Shown: piece by piece, positions 51,061 to 63,619 of the stretch
How positions within the stretch are numbered: position 1 is the first letter of the stretch
Layout of the letters: every line of letters begins with the position of its first letter
Source: Dermanyssus gallinae
Lineage: Eukaryota > Arthropoda > Arachnida > Mesostigmata > Dermanyssidae
Assembly (NCBI GenBank): GCA_003439945.1
Contig: QVRM01000483.1
Span: 1-64,000 of the forward strand
DNA length: 64,000 bases
Direction of reading: 5' to 3'
Translations under genes and position numbers: made by a program
Notes under the pieces: model-generated
What the model saw: only the letters and a program-made list of their open reading frames with translations
Databases searched by the model: none
What the model was told of the DNA's origin: nothing

Positions 51061-51108
51061 TCTACTATACAGGCAGGGGTCTACTATACAGGCAGGGGTC
51101 TACTATAT
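51061..51108. repeat. 20-bp tandem repeat, about 2.4 copies
   Basis: TCTACTATACAGGCAGGGG repeats in register. Confidence 0.8.
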
Positions 51109-51282
51109 CCCCATCCATCTGTAGGGCGAAGTTCGAATGATCGAACCGTGAAGTTGCCGCCTGCGAGCTTCGGCGAGTTGCCAAAAGCTGCAAGCTGCGT
51201 CGCTGCCGCAGACAGAGCTACCCTTGCGTAGCTGAGGCCCCGCCCCAGCAAATCCCGGGCACGAGTTGTGCCCTTTTAGATT

Positions 51283-51358
51283 GCTACTACTACTACTACT
51301 ACTATTCCTGCTGCTACAACACAACTACTATTCCTGCTACAACTACTACTACTACTTG
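51283..51358. repeat. CTA-rich microsatellite
   Basis: CTACTACTA blocks with CTGCTACAAC interruptions. Confidence 0.9.
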
Positions 51359-51776
51359 TACGATTGCTGCTGTACCAAATATCGGGTGCCAGCGATGCTG
51401 CACGAGCCAGGTCAGGCAGGCTTCGTCTGCATTGTGCTAGCCTCTGCAAGTAACAGGGCGCCCGACACCAAAGTCCGCGTGCCTCCGCGTGCAGTCTGGT
51501 CACGTGCAATCTGCGCGTGTCGTGCACAAGCGTAAGTTAACAAACTAGCACATCGTCATGGTTCGTCGTATTGAGAAGGATCGACCACTCAGGTCTGCAC
51601 CGGCCGCAGAGTGTGTCAAGTGCACCGAACTCTAGGCTAGATACATAGCATCCAGCTCGTCGACAAGTGCGTTTATATATATATATATATGAAATAAATA
51701 TTGTTCGGATGCTTTTGTAGAGGTGGATGATATTAACTCGATGTAGATAATACAAAAAAATATATATATATTTATG

Positions 51777-51813
<37 letters not shown>

Positions 51814-51990
51814 ATGTCTTCTAGTATAGTTGTATACTTCTGCAGAAATTTTGTTGTGCATAGACTTGTGCATAGATAACTACCATTTTTAATTAAGAAT
51901 AAATATTCAGATAGATATTTTTATTATATTTATTACATTTGCTAACGCTACATGTTTTTTAATCCTATTTTGATATCTTATCATACTTAA

Positions 51991-52031
<41 letters not shown>

Positions 52032-52169
52032 ATCGTATATGATGGAGCCTCCGGGCGGCATTTTTTAAATTCAATAATCCCTTATTGAGCTTAAAATTTA
52101 CATAATCAGAAATTTTCAACAATTTTAACAATTAAGGGTATTTTGCATAAAGATTATCGCCCGTGTTTG

Positions 52170-52234
<65 letters not shown>
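52170..52234. repeat. (TA)n array
   Basis: About 65 bp of TA, followed by CAGTGTGTCATG. Confidence 0.95.
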
Positions 52235-52237
<3 letters not shown>

Positions 52238-52655
52238 TGTGTCATGTATGCATCTGAATTGCCTACGATGAGGTTTAGCATCTAGATCTAAGTGGAGCAT
52301 CTAGGATTTCCGTGTGTCCGTTCTTCCACCGCAATAGCTCGCTCTGCAAAGTTGGCTTGTCACTTGTAATCGGCGATGGTGCATCTATAATATTTTGTGC
52401 TGCCACCTACTGACCACCGCTTTGCAGCTGATCGGTGTTCAACGCTCGTCAGAGCACCATGAACCACATCACCCCCATCCCCACCGCTATCAGCATCATC
52501 ATGTGCTCTGGCCGGATAAGCAAGTCACCATTTCTTCGAGAGCCCAACATATTTCCTGTGCCTGAGAGATTAAGAGAACGAAACAGTCTGATAGATCTAC
52601 TCGTATCGGAAGAAAGCACTCGCACGCCCGTGATATCTCATCGCGTGTCTCTATA

Positions 52656-52685
52656 TTCGGCACACATGTTGAAATGTGTGCCGAA
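52656..52685. other. Perfect 12-bp stem hairpin
   Basis: TTCGGCACACAT and ATGTGTGCCGAA with loop GTTGAA. Confidence 0.8.
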
Positions 52686-53372
52686 CTTTGCAGTGTTATC
52701 CTCACCATCACTATCATTATCATCAACGTGAACGTCCTCATATACATCGCATTTATACCATCACCATCATGCATACCATTGGTAGCAATGACATCAGCTT
52801 CAGATTCAACATCATCATTATCATCATCATCGTTATCCACCGGATTATCTCTTCCTTTCTTTCCTCTCTGTCTCATCCGCACGCTTTTCCTCGCTTCCCC
52901 TTTCGCCGCATTCTATCTCTATGGCGGATTCCGTTTCTTTCCTTCTCCCCTGCGCGCCCTCGGGGGTTTGTCGTATGTCTCGATCGTCTCGCACGATTCG
53001 TCGGCGGCGGCCGTGACTTCTCTACCCTCTGTCGAGCGGACCCGTTTCTGGTCTCTGATTCGACTTACAGACTTGCAACCTCCTTCTTCTACTTCTTTTT
53101 CGTTTTCATCGTTTCTTTCCCCTTTATCTTTACTTCTCTCTGTCTATTTTCCTCTTATACAGCTTTTCCTTCATCCGCATCTACCTCTCTCTCTAGCTTT
53201 CCCTATCTCTCCCCCTTTCAGTCATGTCTCTCCAGTTGAGATGGATACACTACTGCAGGGTGGCAGGAATGACGGTGGCAGCGGCGGCTGCGGCTGCGGC
53301 GGGTGTACCAGCGCCGGCACAAAAGCGGCAGGTTCACCCAAAGCGGCACGATTCAATAAGCCGTAACAGCGG

Positions 53373-53560
53373 TGGTGGTGGTGGTGATCATGACTGTGAC
53401 GATGATGATGATGATACTGCTGATGATGATGGTGGTAATAATGATAGTGCTGATGATGGCAATAATGATGGCGCTGATGATTGCAATAATGATGATGCTA
53501 ATGATTGCAATCATGATGATGCTGATGATGGCAATAATGATGATGTACCTGACGTAGACC
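53373..53560. repeat. GAT-rich low-complexity tract
   Basis: GATGAT/AATGAT units; Asp-, Met- or Ile-rich frames here are artefacts of the repeat. Confidence 0.9.
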
Positions 53561-54084
53561 ATGATGATCATAGTACTACATAGCCGCAGCAGTTGCAGCA
53601 GCAGACGACGACGACGACAAAGACGAAAACAAAGAACAGGAAAACAGGAGGACGCTACGCGGACGCCGTCGGCTGTAGAGGAACACAGGGAGATCACAGT
53701 GGCAGCGGCACGCGACGCCTTGTTGCTTGCTTGGTCGGCTGTCAACCTCACCTACTACTACTACTACCACCACCACTGCTATGACTGCTGCTGCTGTTGC
53801 CTGCGTACTGCCAGCAATCGCCAACAGGCGCTAGCCGATGCTGGATCGCTCAGGTTCAGCCTGGTGGCTGTGGCAGCTGGCCCCGCTATGTCCGTAGCTG
53901 CGACAGCCTCAGATCTTTCGGATTAGCAGCACCCATTCAGCAGCAGCAGCAGCGGCAGCGGCAGCTATTCTGTCAGACAACCCCACCATCACCCCAGCAG
54001 CACTTGCACCTCCACCATATATGAGGTTGCTGGCCGACACCTACGTGGCGACCGGCATGACATCCGGATAGACACACTGCGTTA

Positions 54085-54435
54085 GACAGAGAGAGAGAGA
54101 TAGGGAAAGGGAGAGCGCAAAGTCGTCGTTCCAGAGAACAGAGCACGAGCCGAAGCATAGAGAGAATAGAGCATAGAGAGCAAGCGAGAGGGAGAGAGAG
54201 CAAAGCGGGAAGAGGTGGAACAAGGGAAGCAGAGAGAAGAAAGCGGGAGAAAGACGATGCGATACGGGTAGAAACAAACGCTGGATCAATAGCACCAATT
54301 TCATCCTCAACGTCGTCCTCCCGTCGTCGATACTGTGAGGAGGAGAAAGGGGGACAAACAGACAGCGAAAGAAGGAGAGAGAGAGAGATTATATGTGTGA
54401 GAGAGAGAAGAAATGAGAGAGAGAGAAGACAAGCA
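54085..54435. repeat. GA-rich purine tract
   Basis: GAGAGA blocks over about 350 bp; Ser/Leu-rich frames on the minus strand derive from it. Confidence 0.85.
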
Positions 54436-55423
54436 ATCGACTTCACTTCGAAGCTAGCCGGCTTTACTCCGGCTGAAGCTGGCAGCAGCAGCCCAGTGTT
54501 TTGGATCTCGACCCGCCGATGGTGCACTGGTGCTACTGACGGCTAGCACTGAGCGGGAAAAGGTAGCCATATCGCTGTGTGTGTCCGTGTGTACAAATGT
54601 GCATGCGTGTGTATGAAGATGGAGGATGTGTTTGTATGTGGAGGGGAGGGGGGGCTTGGGCTTGTAGAAAAACCTAGGTGAAAGAATGATGGGACTGAGA
54701 GAGAGAATGGATTGGGGTGCAGAGAGAAAAGAAGGCCGATGGGGGAGAGGGGGGGGTAATATCGCGCCGAGTGATCACTTTATTAGAGAGCAGAGGCAGC
54801 AGAGGAGCAGAGACTGACTACCCCGCACCGACCGCTCGAGCAGCCTCGCTAGAGTGTCAGAGCGCCTCGCCTTCGTAGTGATGGTGGTCTTGGCTGCGGC
54901 AGCGGCAGCGACGGGCTAGCCGAAACTACCCCACCTATCGAAGGGGGGCGGGAGCAGCCGACTACTGTTATTAATACTTCTGTTGCTGCTGCTACGAATA
55001 CTAGCGCTACTACGTAGTGCACCCCCGAAAGCCAATCGTTCGTAGTACATAGAGTTACAGCTAGCGGCGGGCTGTCCGTCCATCCACCTATTTGGCTACA
55101 AATGTGTTTACACGGGTAGCACCGATGGCTTACCATCTCCACCACCGCCACGGCGGCGATTTCCTCTGCCATCATCCCCATCGAGTTTTTCGGCCTGTTA
55201 CCCTGTTCTTCTTCCGTGCTCGTTGACTCCAGATGACCTGTAACAACTTGCTGGCCTCAAAAAACAATCCGACTAAACGAGAAACAACACCTTGACCTCT
55301 GCTCGTTGGCATGGAGACGTCGCCATCAGCCTTATGACCGGCATCGTTGTTGTTGTTACCATAATTACCGACGTAAAAGTTCTCCTGTTCATTTGCCAAC
55401 CGATGCACATACCAAAAAAATAC

Positions 55424-55457
<34 letters not shown>

Positions 55458-58400
55458 GAATGAAAACGAGCTAAGGAGGGCACTTGTATCCTGCTTATGA
55501 ATCTCTTAGCATGCTTCGTTCGCGCCTGCGCTGCTGCTGCCGCTGCAACTGCTGTTGTTCACTGTATCACTTAAGCCGTCACTCGTCCTGCTCCATCCTG
55601 CACATCGGGCTTCCGAGCACACAAGCTGAGTAGCGGTGGTAGCAACCATGATTGTCGGGGGGAGTGGGGGGGGGAGAGGTAAACGGTATCTGTTCGCCTT
55701 AACGTGTCGCCCCCACAAGTTAGAGCAGAGAAGAAGCAGAGAAGGGACGCCAAGTAGGGGAAAAACACTGCGAGGGCGCTGCTACGATCTCGAGCGACAC
55801 CCGGCCGCCAGCCCGCCCTCCACAGTAATCCGCGCAGTGCCGGCGCAAAGTTAAGCGCCACGAGATGGTACTTATCTTATATGATGGCTCTCGGCTCCCG
55901 GCTCCCGAGTCAAGATCGCGTCTCGGTCGCGATCACCTTGCAAGCTGCTGCTGCTGATGTGTGGTACTGCTATTTCTACTGATGGTGGTGTTGCTGCCGC
56001 CATAGTAATAATGGTAACACTACGATCATACGACAACGGCGACGACGACGACGAATGGTTCAGGATCAGGAACAGCGGCCGAGGTACGCAAGGCGGCAAC
56101 AGGATCTCTGCTGCGTCGCGGCACAGCAGCTTTCCCGGATTTTGGCCGCTTATCTCCCTCCATCCACTTAGTCGTTCTCCAGTCAGCTAGCGAACCAGCA
56201 AGCCAGCCAACCTACAAGTCAAGAGCTTGAGTTCGCCAAGAGGTACTTTACTACTACTGATCTTACTGCTGCTGCTACTATGGACTACTGCTGTTGCTGA
56301 CTGCGTGCTAATTGCCTTTGGGACAGGTTGAACTGTAAAATAGCTCTGAAATCGCTTTGGCAGAGGGATTAGCTTTATATGGCGATCAAACGAAATTGAG
56401 ACATCAATAACGAGCGCCAAGCTGCAGCTTCGGTGCAGAGATTTTCGTCGTCTTCGCTCTTTTGCTCGTCTTTTGATTTCTCGTTCACTCTCTCTCTTGA
56501 TCTCTCGATCTTTCGCTGTCTCGCCTTATGGGCGCGATCACGCCTTAATTATTTTTTTGCACATTAACTTTTCTTCTGCGCTCTCTCTCTCTCTGTTTTT
56601 GACATTCATCTTGCATAAACGTCAAGAGAACATCGAGACGGGGCTCCGTTAGGGGAAAAACAGTAGCAGCAGCGGCAACAGTGAAACAGTGGCACCAACG
56701 CGGTGTATACAAGTACGTTTTAGAACTTGCACGCATATAGTAAGTAAAGTAGTGCAATTACGCGTCCCAATTGTCGACTTTCTGGGAGTGTGAACACCTG
56801 TGTCTGTTGCCAGAAGTGAAGTGTGGTTTAAAGGCCACTTAAACGCCGATTCAGTCTTGGCATTGGCTGCATAGATAAACGCGACGCGATATCTTTGATC
56901 ATTTAACCTTTTAAAGGGTAAATGTTTGTCATAGGTTATTAGGTCTGTATTAGGTCAAAATCGCGCTGCTGTGTAAATTGCACAAGTCACTGACTGACCT
57001 TGCTATTAAATCGCCGGGACAAAAAATTCTTGTTCGTTACTGCGTTTGCGATAAAAAGTAGCTTCACCGGTTACCGCTGTAGATAGACGAGCTAATACCA
57101 CAATTAGAGAAAATTGCTCAAACGGCTGACACATCCGATTGATATGAATATGCATTGCAATGACAAATCCAATTGATACAACCTATTTTTCCATTGTTCC
57201 ATAATGAATCCGAACTCTCCCCGAAACTTAAAACCCATTAAAAGATCGCCAAACTTTTATCAACCTTTCACTTTTATTTATATACATATACTTACATAAC
57301 ATTATATGTCTTACAGTCGATACAGAGCATGATATATAAATCAATCATTTGTACAAATATTTATATATATATATATATATAAACGAAGTCCTAGACAACA
57401 CTCAACGGTTAACTTAGGTTTGCTGTGTTTACGATAGATGTATCGATAACCAAATGTCAGTTGTGGTGGTTTCTGTTGCCACTTTGTTAGCGTTCGCGTT
57501 GACAGGACTAGAAGCCGTCCGTCGTAAAGTCAGGTTCAATGCTAATTGCTAACTACAGCTGCAACCACACCACTCGATACATCTACGAGCTCAGTATCAT
57601 CATCATTATCGTCGTCGTCGTTGTCGTCGTTATCGATGACTTCTCGATTTCATCCCATTTACACGAAACGTAGAGCAACACTGCACGTTCTCTACATTAC
57701 GACATTTCTCTAACTACACAAACGAGTGCTTACTAGGCGACGAAACCGCGAGTGCTCTCCTCCGCCAGTGTCCAGTCATGTTCTATGTAGCTAGCCATAT
57801 CGGCTGTCATCCGTAGTGGCGTAGAGTAGTCACTTTTTCATTCATGCGGCGGCGGCGGTGGCGGCGCCTACTGAAAGAAATTGGCGCACGATTGTCATTA
57901 CGAGCTCGAGAACGGTTGGCCGCCCGTCCGAAGCGACGTTTCCCAACGCATGGGGTCTGTGTTGTTACACTCCTTGTCCCGTCGTTCCTCTCCCGTACTC
58001 GCCATTGACCCATTCATTGATCATGTTCGACTTCGAAGGGCGCCTTCGTATGCGGGGGTGTTAACGGGACAGGGTGTCAATGGCAGCCCGCCGGAGGTGT
58101 ATGTTCCCATATTTCGAGATGCCGTCGTCCCTAGACAGGTTAGCGCCAGACCTGACACCACTGCCGACCGACGATACTTGACGATACTTTTGCTTCTTGA
58201 TGTACTGCGATACTTTTGCACTTGGTTCGTGCAGTGTTGCGTCTCAAGCAGCAGTAACAGCATCAACAGCAACAGCAGCAGCAGCAGCAGCGGCAGTAGC
58301 CGAAACAGCAAGCAGCAAAGAGCAAGCAGCAACCGATCGATACCAAAAGTGGAGCGGAAACAAAAAGAAAGTGGGGACATGGAAAAAGCGAATGAACAAA

Positions 58401-58974
58401 GAACGAGAAACTCTCATCTGTCATCGTCGTTCACCATCAACACCACGGCAGCACCACGTTTAAAGGCGCGAAGGAGTACTTAGACTAGTTATTGGCAGAG
58501 TAAGAGAAGTACAAACGTGGTCTTGCTTGCCGTGCTAAAGGTAGTTAGTAAAGGTCGTCGTTGTAGGTTACGAATCACCAACATCATCATCATCATCATC
58601 GGTATAATCATTACCAACAACAAGTTATCGTACCATGGTGCCGACAACGATGATGAGGATGATGATGATGATGATGATGACGATTCATGAGAATAGTAAT
58701 AATAATGATAGTGCTAATATTCGTTTTAGTAATCCGTTATCGAACAATGAAGCTGCGATCGTAGTGTACCATATTTGACGACGACGACGACTGTACTGTC
58801 CTATATCTAGTTACTGCTGTTGTTGTTGTTGTCATCGTCGTTGTCGTTGGATGACGTCGCTGATTTTAGACTTGGTCGTTAATCATCTCGAACTACACCA
58901 TTTTGTCGGCACGTTCCCGGCCGAGCCAATGGGTCAAAACGAAAGCTGAACGAGGGTGCGTGCTGAAGAACAGA

Positions 58975-59120
58975 GAAATCGAGAGAGATATGGATAGAGA
59001 CAAGACATAGAGAGAGAGAGACAGAGAGAGATAGAGGAAAAGAGAGAGATATGGATAGGGAGACAGAAATGTGAAGGGACAGAGAAAGACAATGAGGGAG
59101 AGAGAAATATAGATATAGGG
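58975..59120. repeat. GA-rich purine tract
   Basis: GAGAGAGATA-type repeats. Confidence 0.85.
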
Positions 59121-59891
59121 AACAACAAACGGAGGTCAGAGCACGCTACGTTAACAAGTAGCTAGTACTAACGAGTGGTTTTTCTGTTGATTGAGTGGTT
59201 AGCGGCCACATTAGGTGCAGCTGCGCTGTTGCTTGTTTATATTACTCATTGCTATGGTTAATACTGTCGTAATTGTTGTTGTTGTTGCTCATGCTACTAA
59301 TGTTGTTTTGTGTCAACTATTTCTACGAGTGCGGGCACTGCTTGAACAACAATGACGGATGACAACAACAATGACAGACAACAACAACAACTAGGATCTC
59401 TACTACGATATGTACGTACGCTTCTACTAGCCGGACAGAATACTTGCTGGAAAAGCAGCACAGCATACACAAAGTTATTAGTTAGGTTGTGGCCAGCAAC
59501 ACCACAACAACTACCGCGAAAGGTAGGAATTTGTGTAGATTGCCATTGCCGCCACTATAATTGAGACCAAAAAAGCACCAATGACGATGAATATACCAAC
59601 ATCAGCAACCGCAACAACATCAACAGCAGCAGCAGCAAGAACCGCAAAATCAACCGCATGAACAATAACAACAACAACGACAGCAGCAGCAGCCATAACA
59701 GCAGCAGCAGAAACTAAACGACGAACATTAATCCCACGCCGTTGCCGAACGCTGCGTTCTAGGCTAGCGAAAAACCGATTCAGACGACTTCATGTCGCCT
59801 GAATAGAATTGATGAGCAGCACAAACTATCGAAAATGCCAATACCGAACTGCCGCTGCTGCTGTGTTGCCGCTACTAGACTTACAGTCCCC

Positions 59892-60000
59892 TTAAAAATC
59901 CTTTCGGGGCTGACTCTCAGCCAAGATTTAACGTCCATGGGACTGCTTTTCGCCTCATTGCTTCATAAACGGACCCCCATAAATACAAATGTGCAACGGT
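59892..60000 (-). mobile_element. tRNA-derived SINE, copy 3 (head missing)
   Basis: The tail region matches copies 1 and 2 (GGGGCTGACTCTCAGCC, GATTTAACGTCCATGG, GGACCCCCATAAATACAAAT). The tRNA-like head is absent, so the copy is 5'-truncated. Confidence 0.85.
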
Positions 60001-60267
60001 TTGTCCCCCTCGTTCGTGCAAAACAAACCTCACGGCTGTCAGCGCTGAAGTTGGACAGAGCCGAGCGCTAGCCATTTTGGTGCCTTGGCGCATTGTATTG
60101 TCGTCGCCGGACGAAGTAGTGACCGACCAACATCAGCGACAGGGAGATGAGTGTTGAGGGATCGAGGACGGGGGAGGTGGGGTATAGATTCCAGCCAGCC
60201 AGCAGCGTCGCCGTAGGTCTAGCAGATCGCGTATAGCTCATTTGTAGCGTATAACAACCTCCGCGCC

Positions 60268-60289
60268 ATGGTCGTGGTTCTCCATTCAG
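60268..60289 (+). CDS. Possible short first coding exon
   Basis: GCGCCATGG is a good start context. It is followed by seven codons (MVVVLHS) and a perfect donor CAG|GTGAGT. The upstream 180 bases are GC-rich without ATG-rich noise, as a 5' untranslated region could be. No downstream exon was identified. Confidence 0.25.
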
Positions 60290-60999
60290 GTGAGTCAGTC
60301 AGTCAGTCAATCGATCTATATATCTATCAATCCATCTACCTACTTACGTACCTATCTGCCTGCTATGTAGATCTGTCTTTCTCGATAACGGTGACCACGA
60401 TGAACCCCGACTACGACGGCGACGACAATGAAGGCTACAACAAGCCAAAGTATTGCTCTACCTTCTCTCTTCTCTCTCCTTCTGCATTTTTCTCTCCCTC
60501 TTTTCGATCTCGACCTGCAAAGTCTAACGGACAATGTCCACCACTAACCGGCCAGCTGACGGATAAGGGTGCTCATCATGATCGATTTGGCTTCGTGCAC
60601 TTTGTTCACCGCGTGGCCACCACCTCATCGTCATCGTCGCCATCGACATCGTAATGACTGATGGCGCTGAAGTGATGATGCAATCGTTTTTTTGAAGCGA
60701 CGTGCAGCAAGTTCAACAAGGGTACGAGTTCAGCTCACTTTCCGTGCAACCCCGTACTCTCCTCGTATCCGTCTGCTCCCCAGAATGCGCAAAAGGCATG
60801 TGTTGAAACATTATTATGTCCAGTGGCTTCCCTTGCTTGCCATTACCTCCCCCTTCTCCCCATTAACTCTCCCTGCTCTCTCTCTCTTTTTCTTTCTCAA
60901 TTTATCTATCCCTGTCTGTGAGTTTTTCTGGTTCTACCGCCGAATCTCTCGTCCGGTAGCCGAACCGCTTCACTACGAGTTACGCACATTAGTCGCACT

Positions 61000-62600
61000 A
61001 TAACAAACCATCGTTGTAATGATCTCGGTTTGATGATATTCCGTTGCTGCTAATGAGCCGATGTCTCGTTGCGAGTGTGCTAAAAAGTACGTCGAGTCAT
61101 TATGAGTATGCGAGTAAATGGTTGAAGATTGTAATAATTACAATAATAGCAATAGCAGGAATATCATCCACACTCAATCCCAAAAGTCTGAAAAAAACAA
61201 TGTGTTACGACCTGATGGGGTTACCACAGATCTCTATGATCACACTGAAACTTACGCCTATATGAGATGCAACTGTCTCGTACTTGGCGACATTAGCATA
61301 CCTTTGTCATAGTTCTGTCGAGTGTGAATGGGTAGCAGGACACGTAGATTCGGAACGCGAAAAAAACATGTTGAGCCGTCCACAAGCTACTACGACATGC
61401 CTATTGCTTTGGAGACACTGAACTCCTAAACGTGTCGGCATCGCGAAGTTGTTGAGGAATATCGCAGAACGTACAGAGGATATTACGGGCGATCGACGCG
61501 AAGCGCGATGGTTCTGAGGCAGATAATGTCATTTGTTTGGCTGTTCGTAGAGAAAACGCGGCTTCATTCATTACCGTTATAGGCTGACACGAATTAGACT
61601 GATCAGAGTAAAGTCGTTCATTGGTCACAATTGTAAAAATATAAATAAATATAATAAATAGAAATCATAATAGTTACGAAAGATTATCAACTATATTTTA
61701 TAATTTTATATCACTGTGATTTTAATTCCTACTACTGTTTTGTACCACTATCGTTATTATTAATATTGCTATTATTGTTATTAATATTATGTTATTATTA
61801 TAATCATAATAGTTATAATTACTACAATATATTTTTTTAATTATAACAATGTGTGCTTAACTGCAGATCAGCAACTCGAACCATCAGTTGAAGCCCTCCT
61901 CGTCCCATGCCGTCAATAAGGAAACAGTGTTCGCCCCTCACACGGCCGGATTCAGTAGGTATTTCGAATATTCCTCCCTGCGCCAGTCTTTCGTCCCTGG
62001 CTTCATTCGGCACCGGGGTGGAGCGATAAAGGCAGCTGGCAATTCTAACACTTAAACTAATTTCTTAGAAAATCTATATTTACACTCAAACTGCCGGTTT
62101 CCGAATAAATCTTGTCGTTAAAGATGCGATCATTATTCTAATAGAAGCTGTTTCTAAAATGGGAGTATTTGGTTATTTTAGCATACTCCCTACTGTCAGA
62201 ACCTTCAGAGTTTCTTGGCCAGATAACTGGATGCAGTTCATCAGCTTCAATTTTGCCTTTGCAGATCGCGCAGAAAATGGTTGACATATTTATATGTCGA
62301 ATTTCGGATTTTTTGGAACAACAACGTACGTAATGATCTACCCGTTGAAAGCAATAAAGAATTACTTAAATTGAATTCAAAATTCTTCAGCCCCTATTTT
62401 CATGGCGGCAGCAAAGTGCAAACTACTTGAATATTAACATCAATATTTGCTACAAGTTCTAGAAAGGTCATCATTAAAAAAATGTCTACAACTGGAAGCC
62501 CGCTTCAATCCGTGTTGTTACTTCTATGGCCTGTCGTTTAGCTCAGTTTAGGTAAGATTGGTCAAGTTAGATGCACAATATTTGTGTTGCAACATGACTG
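61000..62600. other. No gene recognised
   Basis: AT-rich, with ATT/ATA-rich sequence at 61640-61850. Confidence 0.5.
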
Positions 62601-62608
62601 GCCCAAAG

Positions 62609-62622
62609 ATATATATATATAT
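62609..62622. repeat. (TA)n at the 5' side of the R2-like fragment
   Basis: A short TA run directly before retrotransposon-derived sequence. Confidence 0.8.
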
Positions 62623-63600
62623 GTAGACAGCACTACAACACTCCACGCATCCTGGGGTCCAATGGATGCTAACCACCGAGCACTTCAAAAAAGACCTTGC
62701 GAAAACAAGACTCCTTTACCAGCGCTTGGGAACCTCTATTGCGACCGCTACACAAGAGACCGATTACTGGTCTCAACAACTACACAACACGTTCGATGGG
62801 GCACATTTTAAAAATTGTACATTACTGGATTAAGGGTATACCCTACCTATCTGGTAAGTACCAGGAGTATTTAAACCTACTAAAGCTCAGGATCAACGCA
62901 CTACCAACGCGTGCCAGATTGGTCAGGGGACGCCCGGGCTACAACACACGTTGTAGGCACGGGTGTCATGCGCCTGAGACGTTGGCTCATGTCGCTCAGA
63001 TGTGCGATACAACACACAAGCAAACTATAAAAAGACATGACGACGTCTGTGATCGCGTGGCGCGTCTTCTCTGCGAGAGGGGTCATGAGGTGGTTCGTGA
63101 GCGAGTATTCCGCGACCGGGCGCACCGGGTCTAAAGCCCGACCTCGTAATAACAACACCTACCGATGTCTGGGTTTTAGATGCCGAGGTTTGCGGCCCGA
63201 ACAGGGACCCGGCAAAAGTGTGGCAGGACAAGATCACCAAATATGACGTCGAGTTCCTAAGAGCGGCGCTCCCCGACCCGCAAAAATCTCGCAGATTCGG
63301 ATCCATCACTATCTCTATGAGTGGTGTATGGGACTCTGAATCTGCGAGTACGCTCTTGGAGCTCGGCGTCACGAAGAGGAATCTTATGGATCTTACCGTC
63401 TCTATGTTGCAAGGAACCTTGAGGATATATCGCTCGCACCGGGTCCATAAGAGCGGGGGCTACCATCAAGCAAGGACACGGACAGCTGATTCTTAACCTC
63501 GCGTGACACTTTTTTAAATCATTTTTATTAAGGCGAGCACTGCCGAGTGTGCAAACGTATTGTAAATGATTAATAAATCATCACAATATTTTCTATAACT
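62623..63600 (+). mobile_element. R2-like non-LTR retrotransposon, 3' fragment
   Basis: A 5'-truncated fragment starting at (TA)n and ending near another TA-rich stretch (63596-63612). It carries the C-terminal part of the ORF and a 3' region of about 100 bp. Confidence 0.75.
62697..63496 (+). pseudogene. R2-like ORF C-terminus: zinc finger and restriction-like endonuclease, one frameshift
   Basis: The first frame reads YLNLLKLRINALPTRARLVR, then the zinc finger CRHGCHAPETLAHVAQMC and TIKRHDDVCDRVARLL, typical of the region before the nuclease in R2-type elements. A frameshift near 63125 leads to KPDLVITTPTDVWVLDAEVC and KVWQDKITKYD. These are the KPD...D...K-x-x-KY residues of the restriction-like endonuclease. 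The frame then runs to 63496. The RT domain is missing. Confidence 0.8.
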
Positions 63601-63619
63601 ATATATTTATATACCTGTT

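Larger units (their letters stand above)
50390..59880. other. Long low-complexity region, no recognised gene
   Basis: It is dominated by CAG/GCA/GAT/CTA triplets, GA and CT tracts and several (TA)n arrays, and I recognised no transposons in it. Such DNA can be regulatory or first-intron sequence of a developmental gene. I found no convincing exon inside it. Confidence 0.45.

Noticed and set aside
53224..53583. Asp/Asn-rich and Met/Ile-rich frames
   Set aside because: They derive from GAT-type repeats.
54000..54530. Ser/Leu-rich 184-codon minus-strand frame
   Set aside because: It is read from a GA-rich purine tract.
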